Source of the DNA: Brevibacterium sp. XM4083
GTDB lineage: Bacteria; Actinomycetota; Actinomycetes; Actinomycetales; Brevibacteriaceae
DNA length: 64,000 nt
NCBI RefSeq assembly: GCF_006489205.2
Contig: NZ_VFYR02000002.1
Coordinates: 310,001 to 374,000 of the forward strand
Direction of reading: 5' to 3'
Below the pieces are notes generated by a model. The model did no database searches. It was not told where the DNA came from and saw only the letters and a list, made by a program, of their open reading frames with translations. The translations under genes were made by a program, and so were the position numbers. Below, one piece after another: positions 8,208 to 17,716 of this stretch (within the stretch, counting starts at the first letter, position 1; each line of letters begins with the position of its first letter).

Positions 8208-10118
8208 TCAGAGTTCGAGGTCGGCCTCGAAGTTGCCGTCCTCGAGACGCGCCTTGATCGTCTGCAGGAAGCGTCCCGCATCCGCACCGTCGACCAGCTG
8301 GTGGTTGTAGGTGAGCGGAAGGTAGACCATGTCGCGGATCGCGATCGACTCCTCGCCGTCAGCGGTCTTGACGACGATCGGGCGACGCACGATCGCACCG
8401 GTGCCGATGATGCCCATCTGCGGCTGGTTGATGATCGGCGTGTCGAAGAGCGCACCCACGGAGCCGATGTTCGTCACCGTGAAGGTGCCGCCCGACAGCT
8501 CGTCCGGCATGATCTTGTTGTTGCGGGTGCGATCGGCGACATCGTCGATGGCCTTGGCGAGGCCCGCGATGCTGAGATCCCCGGCGTCCTTGACGACCGG
8601 CACGAGCAGACCACGCGGAGTGTCGACCGCGACCGCGAGGTTCTCGTGGTCGAAGTACGTGATCTGCTGGGTCTCGAGATCGTACTGCGCGTTGACCTTC
8701 GGGTGCTGCTTGAGCGCCTCGACGATCGCCTTCGCGAAGAACGGCAGGTAGGTGAGCTTGACGCCGTGCTTTTCAAGGAACGCGTCCTTGTTCGCCTTGC
8801 GCAGCTTCGCCACCCGCGTCATGTCGACCTCGATGACCTGCGTGAGCTGAGCCGAGACCTCGAGCGATTCGCTCATCCGCTTCGCAATGGTCTGGCGGAT
8901 GCGCGAGGCCTTCTCGGTGGTGCCGCGCAGCTTCGCAGCCTCCTCCGGGATCTCGAGCGTGAACGGCTTCTTCGCCTCGCCGGAGGCAGCCGGTGCCGCA
9001 GCGGACGATCCTGCGGCAGGACGGTTCGCCGCTGCGGCGATGACGTCCTGCTTGCGGATGCGGCCGCCGACTCCGGTGCCGGTGACGGTCGAGAGATCGA
9101 CGCCCTCGTCCTTGGCGAGACGACGCACGAGCGGCGTGACGTACGCGGAGTTCTCTCCGACGGTGTCAGCCGCCGCCGACTCGGACTTCGCCGGAGCCGA
9201 CTCCGACTTCGCCGGAGCGGACTGCGCGGCGGCCGCCGACTGCGCTGCCGGAGCGGAGGCGGAGCTCGTCTCCTGCTTCGGAGCCTCCTGCTTCGGGGCT
9301 TCCTCCTTGGGAGCCTCCTGCTTGGGAGCTTCCTGCTGAGGTGCCTCTTCCTTCGGAGTCTCCTGCTGGGGAGCCTCTTCCTTGGGCGCCTCTTCCTTCG
9401 GAGCCTCCTCCTGCTTCGACTCCTCGGCGGCCGGCTGCGACTCCGCCGGAGCTCCCGAACCGATGCGTGCGAGGGGAGCGCCGACCTCGACGGTCTCGTC
9501 CTCCTCGGCGAGGTGCGCCTGGACGACACCGGCGACGGGGGAGGGAACCTCGGTGTCGACTTTGTCGGTCGAGACCTCGAGGAGCGGTTCGTCGACCTCG
9601 ACCTCTTCGCCGACTTCCTTGAGCCAACGGGTCACAGTGCCCTCGGTGACGGATTCGCCGAGCGCCGGCATCGTCACCTCGGTGCCCTCACCGGACGACG
9701 ACTGGGAGTCAGCGGCGGGAGCGGACTCTGCGGACTTCTCGGACTCGGAGGATTCTGCCGACGAGGAGGTGTCCTCGGCCGGAGCCTCGTCCTCGGCCTT
9801 CTCCTCGGCGGGGGCCGACTCTTCGGCCGCCACGCTCGCCGGCTCCTCCTCAGGAGCCACCTCGGCGGATCCGGAATCGCTGCCGTCGCCGATGTACGCG
9901 AGATCGCCGCCGACCTCGACGACATCGTCTTCGTCGGCGAGGATCTTCTCGAGCACGCCGGCGAACGGGCTCGGAATCTCCGTATCGACCTTGTCGGTCG
10001 AGACCTCGAGCAGGGGCTCGTCGACCTCGACGGTGTCGCCGACGGACTTCAGCCACCGGGTGACTGTACCTTCGGTCACCGACTCACCGAGAGCCGGCAT
10101 CTGAACGGAATTCGACAT
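8208..10118 (-). CDS. sucB: 2-oxo acid dehydrogenase E2, dihydrolipoyl acyltransferase
   Basis: A 636-aa E2 subunit. Two near-identical lipoyl domains (about residues 1-76 and 145-225) each carry the [10 protein letters not shown](I/V)PSP lysine motif. The linkers are Ala/Glu/Pro/Lys-rich, the second built from [13 protein letters not shown] repeats. A peripheral-subunit-binding domain ([23 protein letters not shown]) and the catalytic domain follow; the active site is [14 protein letters not shown] (HxxxDG). This is the typical actinobacterial DlaT/SucB arrangement, which may serve both pyruvate and 2-oxoglutarate dehydrogenase complexes. It follows lpdA by 20 bp in the same operon. The lipoylating enzymes LipA and LipB are encoded 2 kb away. 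Confidence 0.93.
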   Translation of the reverse strand: MSNSVQMPALGESVTEGTVTRWLKSVGDTVEVDEPLLEVSTDKVDTEIPSPFAGVLEKILADEDDVVEVGGDLAYIGDGSDSGSAEVAPEEEPASVAAEESAPAEEKAEDEAPAEDTSSSAESSESEKSAESAPAADSQSSSGEGTEVTMPALGESVTEGTVTRWLKEVGEEVEVDEPLLEVSTDKVDTEVPSPVAGVVQAHLAEEDETVEVGAPLARIGSGAPAESQPAAEESKQEEAPKEEAPKEEAPQQETPKEEAPQQEAPKQEAPKEEAPKQEAPKQETSSASAPAAQSAAAAQSAPAKSESAPAKSESAAADTVGENSAYVTPLVRRLAKDEGVDLSTVTGTGVGGRIRKQDVIAAAANRPAAGSSAAAPAASGEAKKPFTLEIPEEAAKLRGTTEKASRIRQTIAKRMSESLEVSAQLTQVIEVDMTRVAKLRKANKDAFLEKHGVKLTYLPFFAKAIVEALKQHPKVNAQYDLETQQITYFDHENLAVAVDTPRGLLVPVVKDAGDLSIAGLAKAIDDVADRTRNNKIMPDELSGGTFTVTNIGSVGALFDTPIINQPQMGIIGTGAIVRRPIVVKTADGEESIAIRDMVYLPLTYNHQLVDGADAGRFLQTIKARLEDGNFEADLEL

Positions 10119-10138
10119 GTCTTTCGTCTCCTCGGATC

Positions 10139-11527
10139 TTATGAGTGGAAGTGCAGGGGCTTGCCGGCGGCGGCCAGGTGTGCCTCGCCGATCGCCTCAT
10201 TCTGCGTCGGGTGCGCATGGATGAGCTGTGCGACTTCCTCAGGGAAAGCCTCCCAGTTGACGATGAGCTGCGCTTCGCCCGCCTGCTCACTGAGACGCGC
10301 GCCGATGCCGTGGATGCCGACGACCGGGCCGTCCTTCTCCCGGATGACCTTGATGAAGCCGGTCGTGTTGAGGATGACCGACTTGCCGTTGCCGCCGAGG
10401 TTGTACTCGAGCGTCTCGACGTTGTCCGCACCGTACTTCTCCTCGGCCTGCTTCGCCGAGAGTCCGACGGAGAAGATCTCCGGTTCGCAGTACGTCACAC
10501 GCGGGATGCCGCTCTCGACGATCGGTGCCGGGTTGAGGCCGGCGATCTCCTCGGCGACGAAGATGCCCTGGCCGAACCCGCGGTGGGCGAGCTGGAGGCC
10601 GGGGACGATGTCGCCGATCGCGTAGATGTTGCCGACTCCGGTGTGGAGGCGCTCGTTCGCGAGGACGAAGCCGCGATCCATCGGGATGCCCTGCTCCTCG
10701 AAGCCGAGTCCCTCGGTCACGGGACCGCGTCCGACGGCGACGAGGAGGTACTCGGCCTCGAGCGTCGTGCCGTCCTCGAGCGTCACCTTGACGCCGTCGG
10801 CGGTCTCCTCGACGCCCTTGAACATGACGCCGAGCTTGAAGTTGATCTTGCGCTTCTTGAACGCGCGCTCGAGCGCCTTCGAGATCGACTCGTCCTCGTT
10901 GGCCACGAGGTGGGGCAGACCCTCGACTATCGTGACGTCGGCACCGTAGGAGTTCCACACGCTCGCGAACTCGACGCCGATGACGCCGCCGCCGAGGACG
11001 ATGACCGACTTCGGCACGGTCGCCAGCTGCAGGGCCTCGGTCGAGGTGATGACCCGGTCGGTGACGTCGAGGCCGATGGTCTTCGACGTCGAACCGGTGG
11101 CGAGGATGATGTTCTTGCCCTTGAGGGTGTAGTGCTCATCGTCGCCGGTGACCTCGACGGTGTCCTCGCCGACGAGCTTGCCCTTGCCGATGTAGGTGTC
11201 GATGCCGCGGGCCTTGACGAGACCCTGGAGACCCTTGTAGTTGCGGTTGATGACGTTGTTCTTGTAGTCGAGCACCTTGTCGATGTCGATGCCCTTGAAC
11301 TCCGCCTGCACGCCGAACGTCTCCGAGTCCTTCGCGGCATCGGCGATCTCCGCCGTGTGGAGGAGGGCCTTCGTCGGCACGCAGCCGCGGTGCAGGCACG
11401 TCCCGCCAACCTTGTCCTGTTCGATGAGGGCGACCTTCATATCGAGTTCTGCGGCGCGCAGAGCAGCGGCATAGCCGCCGGGTCCGCCGCCGAGGACGAC
11501 AAGGTCATAGGTCAATGCGTCACTCAC
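10139..11527 (-). CDS. lpdA: Dihydrolipoamide dehydrogenase (E3)
   Basis: A 462-aa flavoprotein that reoxidises dihydrolipoyl groups using NAD. It has the FAD motif GGGPGG (residues 13-18), the redox disulfide GGTCLHRGC (Cys44/Cys49), the NAD motif [10 protein letters not shown] and YAIGDI, and the C-terminal [14 protein letters not shown] with the His-Glu catalytic dyad. Its first position in an lpdA-sucB operon fits a role as the E3 partner of the E2. The terminator of pepA lies upstream, so it probably has its own promoter in 11528-11651. Confidence 0.96.
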   Translation of the reverse strand: MSDALTYDLVVLGGGPGGYAAALRAAELDMKVALIEQDKVGGTCLHRGCVPTKALLHTAEIADAAKDSETFGVQAEFKGIDIDKVLDYKNNVINRNYKGLQGLVKARGIDTYIGKGKLVGEDTVEVTGDDEHYTLKGKNIILATGSTSKTIGLDVTDRVITSTEALQLATVPKSVIVLGGGVIGVEFASVWNSYGADVTIVEGLPHLVANEDESISKALERAFKKRKINFKLGVMFKGVEETADGVKVTLEDGTTLEAEYLLVAVGRGPVTEGLGFEEQGIPMDRGFVLANERLHTGVGNIYAIGDIVPGLQLAHRGFGQGIFVAEEIAGLNPAPIVESGIPRVTYCEPEIFSVGLSAKQAEEKYGADNVETLEYNLGGNGKSVILNTTGFIKVIREKDGPVVGIHGIGARLSEQAGEAQLIVNWEAFPEEVAQLIHAHPTQNEAIGEAHLAAAGKPLHFHS

Positions 11528-11651
11528 GGATTACTCCTCGTAGCTGTGGTCAAGCCTGCCAAGGGCAGCTTTCCCTCTTATCTTTCCACTTTTCTCGCCA
11601 GGGGCGAAAGCAAACGGTGTCTGTTGCGCCACAGGTGGGGAGCATCACTCC

Positions 11652-11693
11652 CGCCGTGTCCCGGACGCAGAGTTCGGCGCCCGGGACACGGCG
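11652..11693 (-). terminator. Terminator downstream of pepA
   Basis: Perfect 13-bp inverted repeat CGCCGTGTCCCGG / CCGGGACACGGCG with a 16-nt loop, 12 bp past the pepA stop. Confidence 0.7.
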
Positions 11694-11705
11694 CGGCGAT
11701 GCTGG

Positions 11706-13193
11706 TCAGTCGGCGTCGCGGGCGATCTCGACGAGCGTGCGCACGGCGGCTCCGGTCGCCGCGGCCGGGGTGTAGCCGAAGGCCGAGCCGGTGTTGAAGC
11801 TCGGACCGGCGATGTCGATGTGCGCCCATTCGGCGTCATCGGCGACGAATTCCTGGAGGAACGCGGCGGCGGCGAGCATGCCGCCGGCCCGCGGGCCGGA
11901 GTTCTTGAGATCGGCGGCGGTCGAATCGAATCCGGAGAGCAGCTCTTCGGGGATCGGCATCGGCCAGACGTCCTCACCGGCCACGGCGGCCCGCTCAGCC
12001 ACCGTCGTGCGGGCCGCGGGCGTGCCCATGACTCCGGAGGTGCGGTTGCCGAGGGCGACGATCTGCGCGCCGGTCAGGGTGGCGACGTCGATGAGGAGGT
12101 CGGGGTCCTCCGCCCCGGCGTCGGTGAGCGCGTCGGCGAGGACGAGGCGACCCTCGGCGTCGGTGTTCGTCACCTCGACGGTCTTGCCGCTGCGCATGGT
12201 GAGCACGTCCGAGGGACGCTGCGCCGAGGAGCCGGGCATGTTCTCCGCCAGCGGCAGCCAGGCGGTGGCGCGGACGGGCAGTCCGAGGTCGGCGATCGCG
12301 AAGACCGCCTCGACGACCGCTGCGGCTCCGGCCATATCGGACTTCATGTCCTCCATGCTCGCGGCAGGCTTGAGGGAGAGACCGCCGGAGTCGAAGGTGA
12401 TGCCCTTGCCGACGAAGCTGATGTGACGGCGGGCCTTCTTCGGGCTGTACTCGACCTTGACGAGGCGCGGTCCCCGGGTCGACCCCTGACCGACGCCGAT
12501 GAGGCCGCCGTAGCCGCCGGCGGCGAGTTCCTTCTCACCGAGGACGGTGACCTTGACCTTGCGGGACTTCGCTTGGTCCTTGACGAGCTGGGCGAAGGAC
12601 TCCGGGTAGAGGTCGAGCGGGGGCGTGTTGACGAGATCGCGGGCGGCGTTCGTCGCCGCGGCGATGATCGTGCCGGCCTCGTGAGCCGCTGCGTACGTCT
12701 TGCCCTTCGGGCCGAGCACCGTGACGGGGCCGGGCACGCGGTCATCGTCGCCCGAGCGGTAGGTCGTGAAGCGGTAGGCGCCCAGGGCGGCGCCGACGGT
12801 GACGGCTTCGACGGCGGCGGGGGAGTCGACGGGCAGTGCCACGGCGATCGAGGAGGCGCCCGAGAGTGCGCGCAGTGCGGCACCGGCGGCCCGGCGCAGG
12901 ACTTCGTTCGCGGCCGCGGCATCGTCGCCGGCGCTCGTGGCATCGAGGTCGCCGAGACCGACGAGGAGGATGCTCTCGGCGGTCACGCCCTTGGGTGCGG
13001 GGATGCGCGCGGTGGCCCCGGCCTTCCCGGTGAATTCGATGGCCCGGGCCGCGTCGTCGACGGCCGTGCGCACCGTCTTCGCGGAGTCGAGGCCGTGGAC
13101 CGAACCGTCGGCCACGCCGAGGACGAGGACGGCTGCACTCACCTTCGTGGGGGTCGTCGAAGCGTAGCTGCTGGGGGTGGTGGCACCGGGCAT
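11706..13193 (-). CDS. pepA: Leucyl aminopeptidase (M17)
   Basis: A 495-aa cytosolic metallo-aminopeptidase. The C-terminal catalytic domain shows VGKGITFDSGGLSLKP, SDMAGAA, and the signature NTDAEGRLVLADAL, which contains the metal-binding and catalytic residues. The start is ATG 13193, preceded by AAAGGGA at good spacing. An in-frame start at 13283 would run into the pyrD promoter region. A -10-like TAGGAT on the minus strand at 13228-13233 is a plausible promoter. It is divergent from pyrD. Confidence 0.95.
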   Translation of the reverse strand: MPGATTPSSYASTTPTKVSAAVLVLGVADGSVHGLDSAKTVRTAVDDAARAIEFTGKAGATARIPAPKGVTAESILLVGLGDLDATSAGDDAAAANEVLRRAAGAALRALSGASSIAVALPVDSPAAVEAVTVGAALGAYRFTTYRSGDDDRVPGPVTVLGPKGKTYAAAHEAGTIIAAATNAARDLVNTPPLDLYPESFAQLVKDQAKSRKVKVTVLGEKELAAGGYGGLIGVGQGSTRGPRLVKVEYSPKKARRHISFVGKGITFDSGGLSLKPAASMEDMKSDMAGAAAVVEAVFAIADLGLPVRATAWLPLAENMPGSSAQRPSDVLTMRSGKTVEVTNTDAEGRLVLADALTDAGAEDPDLLIDVATLTGAQIVALGNRTSGVMGTPAARTTVAERAAVAGEDVWPMPIPEELLSGFDSTAADLKNSGPRAGGMLAAAAFLQEFVADDAEWAHIDIAGPSFNTGSAFGYTPAAATGAAVRTLVEIARDAD

Positions 13194-13288
13194 GGAATCC
13201 CTTTCTTCGTCGTTGAGCGTTGTCTCGATCCTAGTCGCAAAACCCGCCGAGGTCGTGTTCGGAGCACAGCGGGCACCGGGCACTGCCC

Positions 13289-13294
13289 TATTGT
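13289..13294 (+). promoter_or_regulatory. -10 box of leaderless pyrD promoter
   Basis: TATTGT ends 6 nt before the GTG start of pyrD, and no Shine-Dalgarno sequence is present. Confidence 0.45.
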
Positions 13295-13300
13295 TGAGGC

Positions 13301-14407
13301 GTGTACCGACTCATCTTCTCTCTCGTCTTCCGACCGATGGACGCCGAGCGCGCGCACCATCTCTCCTTCTCCGCCCTCCGGATCCTCGACCGGATCCCAC
13401 TGCTCGGCCGGCTGCTGCGCCTCGTCTTCGCCCGGGGCACCAGCGCTCCGGTGAACGTCCTCGGCCTCACCTTCCCCAACCGGGTGGGCCTGGCCGCCGG
13501 CTTCGACAAGAACGGCGTCGGCATCCGCGCGCTGTCGGCCCTCGGCTTCGGACACATCGAGGTGGGCACGATCACCGCGCACGCCCAGCCGGGCAATGAC
13601 CGGCCGCGGCTCTTCCGACTGCTGCGCAACCGCGCGCTGCTCAACCGGATGGGGTTCAACAACGACGGCGCCCGGCAGGCGTCGTTCAACATCACCGCCC
13701 AGCGTCGCGCGCTCAACGCACTGCCCGCCCGGCAGCGTCCGATCATCGGAGTCAACATCGGCAAGACGAAGGTCGTGCCCGCCGCTGACGCGGTCGCCGA
13801 CTACGTCGCCTCGACCCGGGAGCTCGCCCCGCTCGCCGACTACCTCGTCATCAACGTCAGCTCCCCGAACACCCCCGGTCTGCGCGACCTCCAGTCGGTG
13901 GCGAGTCTCGAACCGATCATCACCGCTGTCAGGGACGCCGCCGCCGAGGTGGTCGCGGCACCCCGGTCGACCCTCGGTCACGTCCCGCTGCTCGTCAAGA
14001 TCGCCCCGGACCTCTCCGACGAGGATGTCGTCGACATCTGCGACCTCGCGGTGCGCACCGGCGCCGACGGCCTCATCGTGACGAACACGACGATCGATCG
14101 CGCTGTGCTCACCGGCCCCGAGGCCGAGTTCGCCCGGTCCCAGGCCGGCGGCATCTCCGGGCGCCCCCTGGCTCCGCGCTCCCTCGAGGTGCTCCGGCTC
14201 GTGGCCGCCACCGTGAGCGGGGAGCTGACGATCATCTCCGTCGGCGGCATCGGCGACGGAAACGACGTCGGCGCCCGCGTGGCAGCGGGCGCCGATCTCG
14301 TTCAGGTCTATTCGGAGATGATCTACTCGGGCCCGTTCTGGCCCGGCCGGATCATCCGCTCCGGCGGGCGGACCCGCCTGCTCACTCGGGGTACTGGCGA
14401 CGCTTGA
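13301..14407 (+). CDS. pyrD: Dihydroorotate dehydrogenase (quinone), class 2
   Basis: A 368-aa membrane-associated FMN enzyme of pyrimidine synthesis. The N-terminal amphipathic helix MYRLIFSLVFRPMDAERAHH is typical of class 2 enzymes, which pass electrons to quinone. FMN-binding and catalytic motifs are GLAAGFDKNG, NRMGFNNDG, the Ser-containing NVSSPNTPGLRDLQ, and SVGGIGDG. The GTG start is supported by family alignment and by the -10 box 6 nt upstream. Its 3' end overlaps the convergent DUF3043 gene by 26 bp. Confidence 0.95.
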   Translation: MYRLIFSLVFRPMDAERAHHLSFSALRILDRIPLLGRLLRLVFARGTSAPVNVLGLTFPNRVGLAAGFDKNGVGIRALSALGFGHIEVGTITAHAQPGNDRPRLFRLLRNRALLNRMGFNNDGARQASFNITAQRRALNALPARQRPIIGVNIGKTKVVPAADAVADYVASTRELAPLADYLVINVSSPNTPGLRDLQSVASLEPIITAVRDAAAEVVAAPRSTLGHVPLLVKIAPDLSDEDVVDICDLAVRTGADGLIVTNTTIDRAVLTGPEAEFARSQAGGISGRPLAPRSLEVLRLVAATVSGELTIISVGGIGDGNDVGARVAAGADLVQVYSEMIYSGPFWPGRIIRSGGRTRLLTRGTGDA

Positions 14408-14987
14408 CCTGCGGCTTGGGCATGCGCAGCGGCCGCAGCTGGACGCTGCGCATGACCGCGTAGAACGGCAGGCCGCGCTCGACCGTGCCGAACTTCGCCC
14501 GCAGGCGTCCCTTGAGGATGTAGTTGAGGATGAAGCCGTCGAGGATGACGAGCGCGAGCAGACCCCACACCGCGTACGTGAAGTACTGCTGGATCGCCAC
14601 GGGCTGGGTGAAGGCGACGACGAGGATGAGGATCGCGGCGGGGATGAAGAGCTCCCCGATCGAGAAGCGGGCGTCGACGAAATCGCGGACGTAGCGGCGC
14701 TGCGGGCCCCGGTCACGGCGGGTGAGGTACTTCTCCTCACCGTTCATCATGCCGATGCGCGCACGGTCGCGCTCTTTGCGCTGCTGCTCCTTGGCCCGCT
14801 GGTTCGCCACCTTGCGATCCTTCGAGACCAGCGGCTGGCGCCGCATCGATTCCTGCTGGCTGCGTTTGGGGGTGGGACGTCCCTTCTTCGCTTCCGCATC
14901 ACGAGGGCTGGCCTCGCCTGCGGTGAGGTCGTCGTCTGGCGTCGTGGAGGAGTCGTTGTCCTCGTGAGTCTTTTTGCTTCCGAACAC
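14382..14987 (-). CDS. DUF3043 family membrane protein
   Basis: A 201-aa actinobacterial protein of unknown function. A charged, basic N-terminal half (KKGRPTPKRSQ, KERDRARIGMMNGEEKYL, RDRGPQRRYVRDFVDAR) is followed by two hydrophobic spans (about residues 113-130 and 138-156) and a basic tail. KYLTRRDRGPQRRYVRDFVD is the family's conserved block. The start is a GTG with a -10 box, TAGTAT, 7 nt upstream; an AAAGG lies too close to serve as a ribosome-binding site. The coding end overlaps pyrD. Confidence 0.85.
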   Translation of the reverse strand: MFGSKKTHEDNDSSTTPDDDLTAGEASPRDAEAKKGRPTPKRSQQESMRRQPLVSKDRKVANQRAKEQQRKERDRARIGMMNGEEKYLTRRDRGPQRRYVRDFVDARFSIGELFIPAAILILVVAFTQPVAIQQYFTYAVWGLLALVILDGFILNYILKGRLRAKFGTVERGLPFYAVMRSVQLRPLRMPKPQVKRRQYPE

Positions 14988-14994
14988 CCTTTCA

Positions 14995-15000
14995 ATACTA
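14995..15000 (-). promoter_or_regulatory. -10 box upstream of DUF3043 gene
   Basis: TAGTAT on the minus strand, 7 nt before the GTG at 14987, consistent with a leaderless transcript. Confidence 0.45.
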
Positions 15001-15010
15001 CCGTTGGACC

Positions 15011-16429
15011 ATGACCGAATCGACTTCCGCGCTTGACGGCGCCTCCCTGCACACCCGCGTCGACGAGATCTTCGACGACGTCCTCGACTCCCTCGCCGAT
15101 CTCGTGGCGATCCCGTCCGTGGCCTGGCCGAGCTTCGATCCCGCCGCGGTCACGGCCAGCGCCGAGGCGGTCGCCGCCCTCGCCCGCGACCTCGGCCTCG
15201 ACGTCGAGATCCTCACCGCCGACACCGCGGACGGCACACCCGGCTATCCCGCCGTCGTCGCCTCGGCGCCGGGGCCTGCGGGGGCACCCACGGTGCTCCT
15301 CTACGCCCATCACGACGTCCAGCCGCCCGGCCGCGACGAGGCCTGGGACACCGAGCCGTTCGTCGCGACGCGGAAGGGGGACCGTCTCTTCGGTCGCGGC
15401 GCCGCCGACGACAAGGCCGGGATCATGGTCCACCTCACGGCTCTGCGGCTGCTCGCCGACCGCCTCGGCGTCGGGGTGCGCCTCTTCATCGAAGGGGAGG
15501 AGGAGGCGGGCAGCCCGAGCTTCCGGAACTTCCTCGAGCGCTACCGCGACAAACTCGCCGCCGACGTCATCGTCGTCGCCGACTCGAGCAACTGGGCTGC
15601 CGGCACCCCGGCCCTGACGACGAGCCTGCGCGGGATGTGCGCCCTCGAATTCGAGGTCTCCACGCTCGATCACGCCGTGCATTCGGGCATGTACGGGGGA
15701 GTGGTGCCCGATGCGATGCTCGCGATGACGAAGGTGCTCGCGAGCCTCCACGACGACGACGGCGCGGTCGCGGTGGCCGGACTCGCCGCGGTGCCCGAAT
15801 CCCCGATCGACTACGCCGAGGCCACGGTCCGCGAGGACTCCGGTGTCCTGCCTGGCACTGAGCTCATCGGCACCGGGAGCCTGGCCTCCCGGATGTGGAC
15901 GCAGCCGTCGATCACCGTCATCGGCCTCGACATCCCCGACGTCGACGTCTCCTCGAACACCCTGCAGCCGAGCCTGCGGGCGAAGCTGTCCATCCGACTC
16001 GCCCCCGGGGACACCCCTGAGAGCGCGATCGCGGCGGTGACGAAGCACCTCGAGGACAATCTTCCCTTCGGCGCGACCCTGAGCATCGGGGCGACCGAGG
16101 GCGGCAGCCCTTGGCAGGCCGACCTCGACGATCCCGCTGTCCGGGTCGCCCGGGCCGCTCTCACCGAGGCGTGGGGGACCGAATCGGTGACGATGGGCAT
16201 CGGCGGATCGATCCCCTTCATCGCCGACCTCCTCGAGGTCTTCCCGCAGGCCTCGATCCTCGTCACCGGGGTCGAAGATCCCGACGCCCGAGCGCACAGC
16301 GCCAACGAATCCCTGTATCTGCCCGACTTCAAGGCTGCGATCGTCGCCGAGGCGCTTCTCCTCGACGCCCTCGGACGTCAGGGTCGTCGCGCCGGCGACG
16401 CCGCGCCGGGCACGTCAGCGCAGGCGTGA
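15011..16429 (+). CDS. M20 family dipeptidase
   Basis: A 472-aa zinc peptidase. Metal ligands are visible in YAHHDVQPPG, in GRGAADDKAG, and in IEGEEEAGSPSF, where the catalytic glutamate precedes the bridging residues. The lid/dimerisation domain contains DHAVHSGMYGG. The length and this motif match actinobacterial dipeptidases of the M20A type that cleave dipeptides or carnosine-like substrates; the actual substrate is unknown. It is divergent from the DUF3043 gene with only a 23-bp gap. Confidence 0.88.
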   Translation: MTESTSALDGASLHTRVDEIFDDVLDSLADLVAIPSVAWPSFDPAAVTASAEAVAALARDLGLDVEILTADTADGTPGYPAVVASAPGPAGAPTVLLYAHHDVQPPGRDEAWDTEPFVATRKGDRLFGRGAADDKAGIMVHLTALRLLADRLGVGVRLFIEGEEEAGSPSFRNFLERYRDKLAADVIVVADSSNWAAGTPALTTSLRGMCALEFEVSTLDHAVHSGMYGGVVPDAMLAMTKVLASLHDDDGAVAVAGLAAVPESPIDYAEATVREDSGVLPGTELIGTGSLASRMWTQPSITVIGLDIPDVDVSSNTLQPSLRAKLSIRLAPGDTPESAIAAVTKHLEDNLPFGATLSIGATEGGSPWQADLDDPAVRVARAALTEAWGTESVTMGIGGSIPFIADLLEVFPQASILVTGVEDPDARAHSANESLYLPDFKAAIVAEALLLDALGRQGRRAGDAAPGTSAQA

Positions 16430-16521
16430 GCGCCGAGGATTTCGGCGCGCGGGGAATAGGTCCCGGATGATCCGCGTTGAACGCGGTGTAGCCTGGGCCC
16501 AGGAACAATGAAGGAGTACCA

Positions 16522-16875
16522 ATGACAGCGACGAACGAAGCCACTGCCACGCACGAGGTCGAACTCTCGACGACCGCGGCGGACAAGGTGCGCAGCCTCC
16601 TCCAGCAGGAGGGCCGTGACGATCTGCGCCTGCGCGTGGCCGTCCAGCCCGGCGGCTGCTCAGGTCTGATTTACCAGCTCTACTTCGACGAGCGTCACCT
16701 CGACGGGGATGCCGTGCGCGACTTCGACGGCGTCGAGGTCATCGTCGACCGGATGAGCGTGCCCTACCTCAACGGCTCGACCATCGACTTCTCCGACACC
16801 ATCGAGAAGCAGGGCTTCACGATCGACAACCCGAATGCGGGCGGATCGTGCGCCTGCGGCGACTCGTTCCACTGA
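16522..16875 (+). CDS. erpA: Iron-sulfur cluster insertion protein (HesB/IscA family)
   Basis: A 117-aa A-type carrier that delivers Fe-S clusters to target proteins. The three conserved cysteines are in GGCSGLIYQL and GGSCACGDSF. AAGGAGTACC lies just upstream of the ATG, a good ribosome-binding site. Its position ahead of aat and the cytochrome oxidase genes parallels actinobacterial neighbourhoods in which this gene sits near ctaC. Confidence 0.93.
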   Translation: MTATNEATATHEVELSTTAADKVRSLLQQEGRDDLRLRVAVQPGGCSGLIYQLYFDERHLDGDAVRDFDGVEVIVDRMSVPYLNGSTIDFSDTIEKQGFTIDNPNAGGSCACGDSFH

Positions 16876-16917
16876 GCGGAACCGCTGACCCGGCAGCCGC
16901 ACAGCAGCACTGACGAA

Positions 16918-17607
16918 ATGGACCTGGAGGATCTGCGCGCCGTCACGACGACGGCCACAGATCACCAGGTTCTTTCCGCATATCGGGCCGGACTCTTCCC
17001 GATGGGCATCGGCCGCGGCGGCACCGGTCGCATGGGGTGGTGGGGCCCGCGCCGTCGCGGCGTCCTCCTGCCCGGTGACCTCAAGGTGAGCAAGAGCCTG
17101 CGCAAATCGCTGCGCGGCTTCGAGTTCACCGTCGACGAGTCCTTCGGCGAGGTCATCCGCGCGTGCGCAGAACCGAGCCGTCCCGGCGGCTGGATCACCG
17201 CGGAGATCATCAGCCTCTACGAAGGCCTCTTCGCCGACGGCTGGGCGCATTCGATCGAGGTGCGCCGAGACGGGCGCCTCGTCGGCGGACTCTACGGCGT
17301 CGCCATCGGGTCCCTCTTCGCCGGCGAATCGATGTTCCACCGCGACCGCGATGCCTCGAAGGCCGCCCTCGTCCACCTCGTCGCCCTCCTCGACGGCGAG
17401 CCGGAACCGGATGCGGCGCGGTCGCCCTCCGGCCCCCGAACCGACCCCGCCACCTCGGACGATGATCCCGACTGGCTCATCGACACACAGTGGCAGACAC
17501 CACATCTGGCCACCCTCGGCGTGTCGGAGATCAGCGGTCTCGACTACGCCGCGCGCCTAGAATCCGCGCTCCGCGGCAATCGTGCTCAGCGAATTCTCAA
17601 CAAATGA
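16918..17607 (+). CDS. aat: Leucyl/phenylalanyl-tRNA-protein transferase-like protein
   Basis: A 229-aa protein related to Aat, which attaches Leu or Phe to N-terminal Arg/Lys residues to create N-degrons. Family features are the opening YRAGLFPMG, the WWGPRRRGVLLP strand, the GGWITAEIISLY segment, and the substrate-cleft block GGLYGVAIGSLFAGESMFH. The C-terminus is rather acidic and includes an insertion of about 30 residues (EPEPDAARS to DDDPD) before WLIDTQWQTPHL. It begins 42 bp after erpA and is probably cotranscribed. ACCTGGAGGATC overlaps the start, so the start could shift slightly. Confidence 0.85.
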   Translation: MDLEDLRAVTTTATDHQVLSAYRAGLFPMGIGRGGTGRMGWWGPRRRGVLLPGDLKVSKSLRKSLRGFEFTVDESFGEVIRACAEPSRPGGWITAEIISLYEGLFADGWAHSIEVRRDGRLVGGLYGVAIGSLFAGESMFHRDRDASKAALVHLVALLDGEPEPDAARSPSGPRTDPATSDDDPDWLIDTQWQTPHLATLGVSEISGLDYAARLESALRGNRAQRILNK

Positions 17608-17620
17608 ACATCTGCATGTG

Positions 17621-17640
17621 AATTTCTACCGTGTGTAGCG
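17621..17640. promoter_or_regulatory. Shared respiratory-operon element upstream of ctaC
   Basis: AATTTCTACCGTGTGTAGCG matches the element at 26241-26260, upstream of ctaE, at 17 of 20 positions. It is partly palindromic (CTAC...GTAG). A probable -10 box, TAGTCT (17642-17647), follows directly, so a bound protein would sit over the promoter. Confidence 0.5.
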
Positions 17641-17716
17641 GTAGTCTGTTAGATGACAAAGTACGTACTCGTCTTTCGGCCTGCCGAACGGCGAAGATGG
17701 TTGTGAAAGGCTGCAC

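Noticed and set aside
8301..10625. 774-codon open frame on the plus strand, Leu/Arg-rich repeats
   Set aside because: Antisense to sucB and lpdA; the repeats mirror the EEAPK linker of sucB.
16441..16521. GCGGTGTAGCC before erpA as a third copy of the respiratory element
   Set aside because: It shares only GGTGTAGC with the ctaC and ctaE elements and lacks the left half.
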